A stretch of 6,032 bases of DNA, taken from positions 1 through 6,032 of the forward strand of contig CAMVPV010000099.1 in the NCBI GenBank assembly GCA_947169455.1, in the 5' to 3' direction. Shown here one piece after another: positions 1-4,819 of the stretch; within the stretch, counting starts at the first letter, position 1; each line of letters opens with the position of its first letter. The position numbers and the translations under genes are program-made. This DNA is from an uncultured Clostridia bacterium (lineage in GTDB: Bacteria; Bacillota_A; Clostridia; Oscillospirales; Ruminococcaceae). Under the pieces are notes generated by a model. It saw only the letters and a program-made list of their open reading frames with translations, was not told where the DNA came from and searched no databases.

Positions 1-36
1 TGATTTTATACGCTGATATGTATAAATCTATGATCA

Positions 37-45
37 GGAAAGGAT
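37..45 (+). promoter_or_regulatory. Ribosome binding site with doubled GGA (GGAAAGGAT)
   Basis: GGAAAGGAT lies 9 bases before the ATG at 55 and fixes that start. The same nine bases precede fliS (3658-3666) and the flgN-like gene (4091-4099). The two GGA triplets also match the core that CsrA recognises in RNA. The rest of 1-54 is probably leader or the space after an upstream gene such as flgL. GCTGATAT at 12-19 resembles a sigma-28 -10 box, but its -35 would lie off the window. Confidence 0.55.
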
Positions 46-54
46 GAACAGTTT

Positions 55-645
55 ATGGAACCTCTTCTTGAAATAACTTCCATACCCATAGACATTGAAG
101 TCAATATCAAGCGTGCGTCTCTCGAAGTAGATAACAGCGAGGTGCCCAAGGTACACGTTTCCAGAGACCGCGGAGAATTTCAGATAACCGCCGAGCCCGT
201 GAAGATCAATATCGACAACTCAAAGATGTACAGCAGCATCGGGCTGAAAAAGGCGCCCGAGCTTTCAAAGGAGCACGCTGATGAGGGCATAAGACTCGCT
301 TATCAGGGCGTTGCAAGAGTGGTCGATGAAGCTGACCTCATCGCCAATAAAAAGGCTACACCCGGTACCCTTGCCGCAGAACGCGCCGCGAGGACCATCG
401 AGGCAGTCACAGGCTTTCTCCCCGAGGAAGGCCCCGATATCACATGGAGCGACGGAAAGCTCAATATAAACTATACCGCCGACAAACTGAAAATGGACTG
501 GGACGCAAACCAGCCTCCCAAGTTCAAGTTCACACCGGGCAGCGTTGAGTTCATAATCAACCAGCTCCCCAAGGTGGAGATAGAATATCTCGGCGAACCT
601 ATATACTTCCCCGCAAGCGCCAACCCCAACTATGAGGGAGAATAA
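55..645 (+). CDS. DUF6470 (YviE-like) flagellar-locus protein
   Basis: This 196-residue protein resembles the DUF6470/YviE family, whose genes typically lie between flgL and fliW in Firmicutes flagellar operons. No enzymatic role is established for the family. The sequence has a beta-rich N-terminal part (about residues 1-60, with alternating hydrophobic strands such as LLEITSIPIDIEV). A helical middle follows (about 70-118, including DEGIRLAYQGVARVVDEADL), then a second beta-rich part with Pro-led strands (about 127-190). There is no signal peptide or membrane segment. The ATG at 55 is preceded by AGGAAAGGA ending 10 bases upstream, and no other in-frame start fits as well. The neighbour fliW starts 22 bases after the stop, which suggests one operon. 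Gene order and overall architecture support the family call; the molecular function is unknown. Confidence 0.8.
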   Translation: MEPLLEITSIPIDIEVNIKRASLEVDNSEVPKVHVSRDRGEFQITAEPVKINIDNSKMYSSIGLKKAPELSKEHADEGIRLAYQGVARVVDEADLIANKKATPGTLAAERAARTIEAVTGFLPEEGPDITWSDGKLNINYTADKLKMDWDANQPPKFKFTPGSVEFIINQLPKVEIEYLGEPIYFPASANPNYEGE

Positions 646-667
646 TTTATAAAGGCGGCTGATAATA

Positions 668-1123
668 ATGGGCGATCTTATCAAGGTCAAGACAAGGGAT
701 TTCGATGTTATAGAGATACCCGACAACGAAGTGATAACATTTGCAAAAGGCATTTTTGCCTTTGATGACTTTTACAGATATGTTCTGCTCGCGCCGCTCG
801 GCGAGAACAAGTTCCCGATGTGGCTCCAGTGCATCGACGATGAGGACGTATGCTTCATTATATTCGATCCCCTGGAGTGCTGCTCCGATTACAGCGTCAC
901 CCTCTCGGAGGATGAAAAGACCCTCCTTCAGGTGAAAACGGGTGAGGAAGACAAGGTGGAATATCTTGTTATCGCAGTTGTGCCGGACGGTGTATATGAA
1001 GATACGACCGTAAATCTCAAAGCGCCTATCGCCGTGAATACCGCGAACAATACCGCTATCCAGGTGATCGCTCCCGAGAATTACCCCCTGCGCTTCCCTC
1101 TGTTCAAGAAGGAGGCGGGCTGA
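668..1123 (+). CDS. fliW: Flagellar assembly factor FliW
   Basis: FliW is a small cytoplasmic protein that binds either newly made flagellin or CsrA. By sequestering CsrA it relieves translational repression of flagellin, so filament synthesis follows the demand set by export. The 151 residues match the usual family length. Family landmarks visible are an N-terminal strand region (LIKVKTRDFDVIEIPDNEV, about 4-22), the WLQ segment (52-54), IIFDP (64-68) and the C-terminal signature NLKAPI (116-121) with AIQVI (130-134) and NYPLRF (138-143). The loop that is usually GIPGF reads GIFAF (28-32). The start at 668 has AAAGGCGG at 651-658, 9 bases upstream. The stop is followed 1 base later by the csrA ATG, the conserved fliW-csrA arrangement that pairs the antagonist with its target. 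Confidence 0.95.
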   Translation: MGDLIKVKTRDFDVIEIPDNEVITFAKGIFAFDDFYRYVLLAPLGENKFPMWLQCIDDEDVCFIIFDPLECCSDYSVTLSEDEKTLLQVKTGEEDKVEYLVIAVVPDGVYEDTTVNLKAPIAVNTANNTAIQVIAPENYPLRFPLFKKEAG

Positions 1124-1124
1124 T

Positions 1125-1382
1125 ATGCTGGTTATCTCCCGCAAGGCTGACGAAGGCATACTCATTGGCGACGGAATAAAGATAACTATCTCGGAGATCA
1201 CTAAGGATAAGGTAAAGATAGGCATCATCGCCCCTCCGGACGTAAAGATAATCCGTGAGGAGCTTCACAATACGAAAGAGTTCAACATCAGCGCTGCAAG
1301 CATCAGGCTGTCTGCCGATCTTGTCAGCAGGATAGTTTCGGGTACGCCCGAAATAACCGAAAGGAGTGACAGCAATGGCTGA
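1125..1382 (+). CDS. csrA: Carbon storage / translational regulator CsrA
   Basis: CsrA is a dimeric RNA-binding protein that recognises GGA motifs near ribosome binding sites. In flagellated Firmicutes it represses flagellin translation and is itself held inactive by FliW. This copy has 85 residues. The N-terminal strand MLVISRK carries the RNA-contacting R6, followed by E10 and the G15 turn. The second RNA-binding face is V40-K-I-I-R44-E-E, with the key R44 present; position 43, often His, is Ile. Residues from about 48 to 85 form a longer tail than in the 61-residue E. coli protein, comparable with the extended helix through which the Bacillus protein binds FliW. AAGGAGG (1109-1115), inside the end of fliW, supplies the ribosome binding site. 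The gene overlaps the start of fliD by 8 bases, which implies translational coupling. Confidence 0.95.
   Translation: MLVISRKADEGILIGDGIKITISEITKDKVKIGIIAPPDVKIIREELHNTKEFNISAASIRLSADLVSRIVSGTPEITERSDSNG
1361..1366 (+). promoter_or_regulatory. Ribosome binding site deciding the fliD start
   Basis: AAGGAG ends 8 bases before the ATG at 1375. The GTG at 1366, in the same frame, begins within this motif and so could not use it. The ATG at 1375 is therefore preferred, giving a protein that begins MADSPSALS. Confidence 0.7.
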
Positions 1383-3567
1383 TTCACCATCTGCATTGAG
1401 TATCCTGAACGGCGGCAACAACCGCATGGGCGGCCTTATGTCCGGTCTTGACACAGAATCCCTCGTTAAGGCTTCTGCCGCAAGGACAAAGATCGCACTG
1501 AATACCAAAAAGCAGAAATTACAGACCCTCCAGTGGAAACAGGAGGCTTACAGGGACGTCACCAAGAAACTCACAGATTTCAGGGATAAGTTCCTCAATA
1601 TCGTAAGCAGCGATTCCATCAAGGCTAACGCCACGATGAACAAATATACCGCTACTTCCACAAATGACAAACTGCTCGTGTCTGCTGTCGGCGGCGCCGC
1701 ACAGACCGATTATACCATCACCGAGACACAGGCTGCACAGGCGGCTGAGGTAAAGGGCGAAAATGTACTTTCCGGCGGCATCAAGCTCGACTTCTCACGC
1801 GCCTCCGCCGGTATCAATTCCGTAAATGTGACTATCGACGGCACTACCCGCGAGGTCACCTTCACAAAAGGCAGCAGTGCCGAGGAGACACAGGCAAACT
1901 TCCTCGAAAAACTCAACAAGACCGCTTCTACATTCAGCTCCGCACAGTTTGAGATGAAGAACGGTGAGCTCGTTGTAAAGAACCCCGAGGGCGACAATGT
2001 AAAGCACAGCTTCAAGGTGTCAAGTGAATCCAATACACTCGGCGCTGACAAGACCGGCTTCTCCAATCAGATAGATACCTCCGCCAAGCTGAAGGATATC
2101 AACTTCGCCAAGGAGCTCCAGAGCGACGGCGGCAAGTTTGAATTCAGCATCAACGGCAGCAAGTTCTCCTTCGATGAGAATACCACTGTCAAGGAAATGA
2201 TGGAGACGATCAACAAGAGCGACGCAGGCGTTACTATGTCGTTCAGCTCGCTTTCGCAGAGCTTCTCCCTCAAGACCAACCTCACGGGAGCAGGTCAGAC
2301 CATAGAGCTTTCCCAGAACAAGGGCAATCTGCTCAACTCGATGTTCGGTGTGAGCGAAGAATCGCTCAGTACATCCGCATATATGTCCAGGGCTTACGAT
2401 GATTCCGCTATGTCCACGGCAGTTTCTGACAAGGCAGCGCTTTCCTTCAGGCTCGGCGATGAGACTATCACCGTTCATGAAGCCTCCGAAGGCGCAGGGA
2501 TAAAGCTTGAGGATATCCTCAATATGAAGGATCAGTCCGGAAACAATATCTTCAGCAGGAATGATACGCTTGGCGTTTATACCCTTAAGGGCACGGGGAT
2601 ACTCACGGGTAACGACGATGATGCAACAGCCGTCCTCAACAGTATGTTCGACAGCGATGCAGTCAGGGGGATCGACAGCGAAATATACGCTGCCCGCGGA
2701 AAGAACGCAAGAATGACTGTCGATGGCGTGACCCTCGAAAGCGCCACTGGAAAATTCACCATTGACGGCACCACCTTCGATGTGTCCAAGATAAAGGATT
2801 TCAAGGCTGATGACGAAAACGGCGTTGACCCCATCACCGTTACCACCAAGCATGATACCTCCGCAGTAAAGGACGTTATCAAGAACTTCATAAATGAATA
2901 CAACTCGCTCGTCAAGGAAATGGATGAGCTCATAAAGACCAAGCGTCCCAAGGACAACGGTTCGTACTATGATCCCCTTACCGAGGAACAGGAAGAGGAA
3001 ATGGACGACAAGCAGATCGAAAAATGGAACGAAAAGGCAAAGACAGGTCTGCTGTATAACGACGCTACGCTCATCGGAGCTATGTCAAGCATTAAGAACG
3101 CTATGACATCCACCTTCAACGGTATGTCGCTGAACGATCTCGGCATCTCGATGAACAAGTACTCCAGCGGCTCTACCGCAAATGTGTATGAGATCGATGA
3201 TACCAAGCTCGAAGCAGCTATCGAAAAGTACGGCGACGATATCGCAAAGTTCTTCACGGATCCCGATAAGGGACTTGCTCATAACCTTGAAAATGCTTTC
3301 GATAAGGCAGTATCTACCAAGAAGAACAGCGCCGGCTACTCTATTGGCTCACTTACACAGCTCGCAGGCGTTAAGGGAACTACATCTGATACCAAGAACC
3401 AGATGTACAATCAGATGAACTCCGTTCAGAAGATGATCGACAGCCTTACCAAGAAGTACGAAAAGGAACAGGATCGCTACTGGAAACGCTTCACCTCTCT
3501 CGAAACGTATCTCTCCAAGATGCAGGCACAGTCCTCCGCTGTATTCGGCGGCGGCGCACAGTACTGA
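1375..3567 (+). CDS. fliD: Flagellar filament cap protein FliD
   Basis: FliD (HAP2) forms the oligomeric cap at the filament tip and folds exported flagellin into the growing filament. From the ATG at 1375 the protein has 730 residues, longer than the roughly 450-550 typical of the family. The N-terminal FliD domain is clear (about 15-105: MSGLDTESLV, then LQTLQWKQEAYRDV). The C-terminal FliD domain spans about 485-728 and includes FINEYNSLVKEMDELI, the clostridial-type LTEEQEEEMDDKQIEKWNEK segment (about 533-553), SLNDLGI and a terminal coiled coil ending in SSAVFGGGAQY. The middle (about 140-410) is beta-rich, with repeated strand-turn-strand modules resembling flagellin hook-IN motifs. I see no cysteine in the whole protein, which suits an exported flagellar component. 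There is no cleaved signal peptide, as expected for type III export. The gene overlaps csrA and precedes fliS by 110 bases. Confidence 0.96.
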   Translation: MADSPSALSILNGGNNRMGGLMSGLDTESLVKASAARTKIALNTKKQKLQTLQWKQEAYRDVTKKLTDFRDKFLNIVSSDSIKANATMNKYTATSTNDKLLVSAVGGAAQTDYTITETQAAQAAEVKGENVLSGGIKLDFSRASAGINSVNVTIDGTTREVTFTKGSSAEETQANFLEKLNKTASTFSSAQFEMKNGELVVKNPEGDNVKHSFKVSSESNTLGADKTGFSNQIDTSAKLKDINFAKELQSDGGKFEFSINGSKFSFDENTTVKEMMETINKSDAGVTMSFSSLSQSFSLKTNLTGAGQTIELSQNKGNLLNSMFGVSEESLSTSAYMSRAYDDSAMSTAVSDKAALSFRLGDETITVHEASEGAGIKLEDILNMKDQSGNNIFSRNDTLGVYTLKGTGILTGNDDDATAVLNSMFDSDAVRGIDSEIYAARGKNARMTVDGVTLESATGKFTIDGTTFDVSKIKDFKADDENGVDPITVTTKHDTSAVKDVIKNFINEYNSLVKEMDELIKTKRPKDNGSYYDPLTEEQEEEMDDKQIEKWNEKAKTGLLYNDATLIGAMSSIKNAMTSTFNGMSLNDLGISMNKYSSGSTANVYEIDDTKLEAAIEKYGDDIAKFFTDPDKGLAHNLENAFDKAVSTKKNSAGYSIGSLTQLAGVKGTTSDTKNQMYNQMNSVQKMIDSLTKKYEKEQDRYWKRFTSLETYLSKMQAQSSAVFGGGAQY

Positions 3568-3578
3568 TATCTGAATTG

Positions 3579-3637
3579 ATCCGCTGCCGTTCAGCTATGG
3601 ACGGCAGTATAAGAAATCTTCCGTGACTGCAGCGGAT
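3579..3637 (+). other. Competing hairpins in the fliD-fliS spacer
   Basis: Two stems share bases. The first pairs CTGCCGT (3584-3590) with ACGGCAG (3601-3607) around a 10-base loop. The second pairs ATCCGCTGC (3579-3587) with GCAGCGGAT (3629-3637), a perfect 9-bp match. They cannot form together because both use 3584-3587. Neither is followed by a run of T, so a simple terminator is unlikely. A GGA overlaps the loop/stem edge at 3599-3601. A folded leader that regulates fliS, or an RNA processing site, is possible but unproven. Confidence 0.4.
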
Positions 3638-3657
3638 ATTCCGACGCAGTACGGACA

Positions 3658-3666
3658 GGAAAGGAT
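3658..3666 (+). promoter_or_regulatory. fliS ribosome binding site (GGAAAGGAT)
   Basis: This is the same nine-base element found upstream of the DUF6470 and flgN-like genes. The last GGA is 12 bases before the fliS ATG, a slightly long spacing. Another GGA at 3653-3655 gives three in 13 bases, and the surrounding ACAGGA resembles the ACANGGA consensus for CsrA binding. Confidence 0.5.
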
Positions 3667-3677
3667 ATGTCATATAT

Positions 3678-4046
3678 ATGCAGAATCCATATCAGAAATA
3701 TATGCAGAAGGCAGCTGAAACAATGACGCCCGCTGAGCGTGCAGCCGCAGTATATGACAAGTGTGTCACAGAGCTCAATAAGGCGATCTATTATATCGAC
3801 AACAAGGATATCCCGAACGCTCATAACTCTATCGTAAAGGTGCAGAACATCGTTGAGTACCTCGATGCTCACCTTGTTGCCAAATATGAGATCTCCGAGA
3901 ACTTCGCCGAGCTTTATCAGTTCCTCAGAAAAAAACTCATCATGGCGAATGTGCGCAAGGATACAGAGCTTATCCGCGATGTTATCCCCTATTTCCAGAA
4001 TCTGAAGGATTCCTTCACGGAGATCAGCAGACAGCATAATATGTGA
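3678..4046 (+). CDS. fliS: Flagellar export chaperone FliS
   Basis: FliS is a small, all-helical cytoplasmic chaperone that binds the C-terminal end of flagellin, prevents early polymerisation and delivers it to the flagellar type III export gate. The 122 residues are typical. The family signature at the N-terminus is NPYQKY (3-8), followed by helices with ERAAAVYDKCVTELNKA (about 20-36), an NIVEYLDAHL helix (about 58-67) and a C-terminal helix with VIPYFQNLKDSF. The start at 3678 is chosen because it includes NPYQKY. An in-frame ATG at 3702, inside a 12-base direct repeat (3674-3685 and 3698-3709), would remove that motif and has no ribosome binding site. The position after fliD is the classic fliD-fliS order. 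Confidence 0.95.
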   Translation: MQNPYQKYMQKAAETMTPAERAAAVYDKCVTELNKAIYYIDNKDIPNAHNSIVKVQNIVEYLDAHLVAKYEISENFAELYQFLRKKLIMANVRKDTELIRDVIPYFQNLKDSFTEISRQHNM

Positions 4047-4086
4047 CCCGCGCTCCTCTCCTGCAAACGCAGTTGATGATCGGGTC
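4045..4086 (+). other. Inverted repeat spanning the fliS to flgN-like spacer
   Basis: GACCCG (4045-4050), which includes the last two bases of the fliS stop codon, can pair with CGGGTC (4081-4086). A small inner stem CTGC/GCAG (4061-4064 and 4069-4072) with an AAAC loop sits inside. The structure ends 4 bases before the GGAAAGGAT ribosome binding site of the next gene. No T run follows, so it is not a standard terminator. Confidence 0.3.
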
Positions 4087-4090
4087 TTAC

Positions 4091-4099
4091 GGAAAGGAT
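4091..4099 (+). promoter_or_regulatory. flgN-like gene ribosome binding site (GGAAAGGAT)
   Basis: This is the third copy of the nine-base element in the window. Its last GGA is 9 bases before the ATG at 4108, a normal spacing, and it fixes that start. Confidence 0.55.
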
Positions 4100-4107
4100 A
4101 GTTCCCT

Positions 4108-4578
4108 ATGGATGAAAAACTCCTTCGCCTTGCTGATGCAAAGATCGAACAGCTGCGGCATTATAATGAAATAACATCTCAGATGATCTATGAAGATGTT
4201 GACGGCGTCGGCGAACTTATCGACCGCAGACAGGAGATAATTACCGCTATGGACGGCATCTCCGTCGATATGCGCAGATATGTCAACGAACAGTCGATCG
4301 AACGCCGCGACTCCATTAATAAGGTGCTTCAGTCGGAAGAGATCACCGATCTCACCGATGACCTTATCGCTTTGCAGAATAAGATCAGGGAAATGCAGTC
4401 CCTTCGCGATGAGATCAAAAAAAGCGACCGCATTGCTGTCGATCGTATCAAAAATCTCCGCGATGAGGCTTACGCTGAATTGATCCGCTCCGCAAAGAAT
4501 AAACGCAATATCGAATACCTCTCCCCTAATACCCAGGGGAAATTGTCCAACGGAGGCAAACTCAATACCTCCAATTGA
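4108..4578 (+). CDS. Putative flagellar chaperone, FlgN/FliT-like coiled-coil protein
   Basis: This 156-residue protein is charged, lacks cysteine, and has no signal peptide or membrane segment. Residues about 1-125 are predicted by eye to be almost entirely helical, with heptad-like hydrophobic spacing (LLRLADAKIEQLRHYNEI, then DLTDDLIALQNKIREM). The last 25 or so residues are Asn/Ser/Gly-rich and probably disordered. Size, helix content and position right after fliS fit the small chaperones FliT (partner FliD) or FlgN (partners FlgK and FlgL). The sequence alone does not tell me which, and it lacks a motif I would call diagnostic. A generic coiled-coil protein of the locus is the alternative. 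It is the last gene of the flagellar block, 51 bases before the tRNA. Confidence 0.6.
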   Translation: MDEKLLRLADAKIEQLRHYNEITSQMIYEDVDGVGELIDRRQEIITAMDGISVDMRRYVNEQSIERRDSINKVLQSEEITDLTDDLIALQNKIREMQSLRDEIKKSDRIAVDRIKNLRDEAYAELIRSAKNKRNIEYLSPNTQGKLSNGGKLNTSN

Positions 4579-4591
4579 TCTCGCTTTTTTC

Positions 4592-4623
4592 CTGCCCCTG
4601 CCTTGTTTTTTCGACAGGGGCAG
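4592..4623 (+). other. Strong GC hairpin between flagellar block and tRNA
   Basis: CTGCCCCTG (4592-4600) pairs perfectly with CAGGGGCAG (4615-4623) over 9 bp around a 14-base T-rich loop. It starts 13 bases after the flgN-like stop and ends 6 bases before the tRNA. T runs lie before the stem (4585-4590) and in the loop, but none follows it on either strand. It may weaken read-through or mark RNA processing ahead of the tRNA; as a rho-independent terminator it is not canonical. No convincing separate promoter for the tRNA was seen. Confidence 0.4.
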
Positions 4624-4629
4624 ATTATC

Positions 4630-4706
4630 CTGTCCGTAGCTCAATCGGATAGAGCGTCAGACTCCGACTCTGAAGGCTGTGGGTTCGATTCCCGTCGGGC
4701 AGACCA
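4630..4706 (+). tRNA. tRNA-Arg (anticodon CCG)
   Basis: A full cloverleaf folds by hand. The acceptor stem is CTGTCCG (4630-4636) with CGGGCAG (4696-4702). The D stem is GCTC/GAGC (4639-4642 and 4652-4655). The anticodon stem is TCAGA/TCTGA (4657-4661 and 4669-4673) around loop CTCCGAC, so the anticodon is CCG at 4664-4666, reading the arginine codon CGG. A 5-base variable loop follows. The T stem is GTGGG/CCCGT around loop TTCGATT (4684-4690). A is the discriminator base and CCA is encoded (4704-4706). Its 3' end is a likely integration target for the neighbouring element. Confidence 0.97.
4684..4706 (+). other. Candidate attachment site (attL) in tRNA-Arg 3' end
   Basis: Tyrosine recombinases of integrative elements often use the T-arm and 3' end of a tRNA gene as attB, and the element carries a copy that restores the tRNA. 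The integrase gene ends only 113 bases beyond this tRNA and faces it, which makes this the most likely junction. The limits given are the T loop to the CCA; the true core cannot be defined because the partner site lies outside the window. Confidence 0.45.
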
Positions 4707-4720
4707 TTGATTTTTCCCGT

Positions 4721-4762
4721 AGCTGCGCCGTTTGCTGTGATCTGCGAACGGCGCGGCTTTTT
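4721..4762 (+). terminator. Rho-independent terminator after tRNA-Arg
   Basis: A 15-bp stem (4721-4735 with 4744-4758, including two G-T pairs) has an 8-base loop. Its core is the perfect GCGCCGTT/AACGGCGC, and TTTTT ends the structure at 4758-4762. It lies 14 bases after the tRNA CCA and is oriented to stop + strand transcription. On the - strand the stem is followed by A rather than T, so it should not terminate the integrase transcript. Confidence 0.85.
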
Positions 4763-4768
4763 GTATTT

Positions 4769-4801
4769 TACGTTTATCTTACGATTATCTGACGGTTTTC
4801 T
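4769..4801 (+). repeat. Three tandem 11-bp repeats, candidate integrase arm sites
   Basis: The units are TACGTTTATCT (4769-4779), TACGATTATCT (4780-4790) and GACGGTTTTCT (4791-4801), head to tail with no gap. The first two differ at one base. The third differs from the second at three positions. A weaker fourth unit may follow at 4802-4812. They lie between the putative attL and the integrase stop codon, where arm-type integrase binding sites commonly sit. The 11-base period is about one DNA turn, placing every unit on the same helix face. Confidence 0.6.
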
Positions 4802-4819
4802 TACTTTCGTGTTTTGTGC

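Noticed and set aside
647..1228. 193-codon open frame on the - strand over fliW and csrA
   Set aside because: It is antisense to two clearly conserved genes and has no family resemblance of its own.
2020..2853. 277-codon open frame on the - strand inside fliD
   Set aside because: It lies wholly within the well-supported FliD gene, has Cys- and Gly-rich composition with no recognisable domain, and is explained by fliD codon bias in the antisense frame.
3674..3709. 12-base direct repeat at the fliS start as a regulatory repeat
   Set aside because: It is in frame, 24 bases apart, and encodes the similar peptides YMQN and YMQK around the conserved NPYQKY motif, so coding constraint explains most of it.
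4552..4590. Terminator formed by GGAGG/CCTCC ahead of the T run at 4585-4590
   Set aside because: The stem is only 5 bp and ends 12 bases before the T run, too weak and too far for a usual terminator.
4721..4762. Bidirectional terminator serving the integrase too
   Set aside because: On the - strand the stem is followed by A-rich sequence instead of T, so it should work only for + strand transcription.
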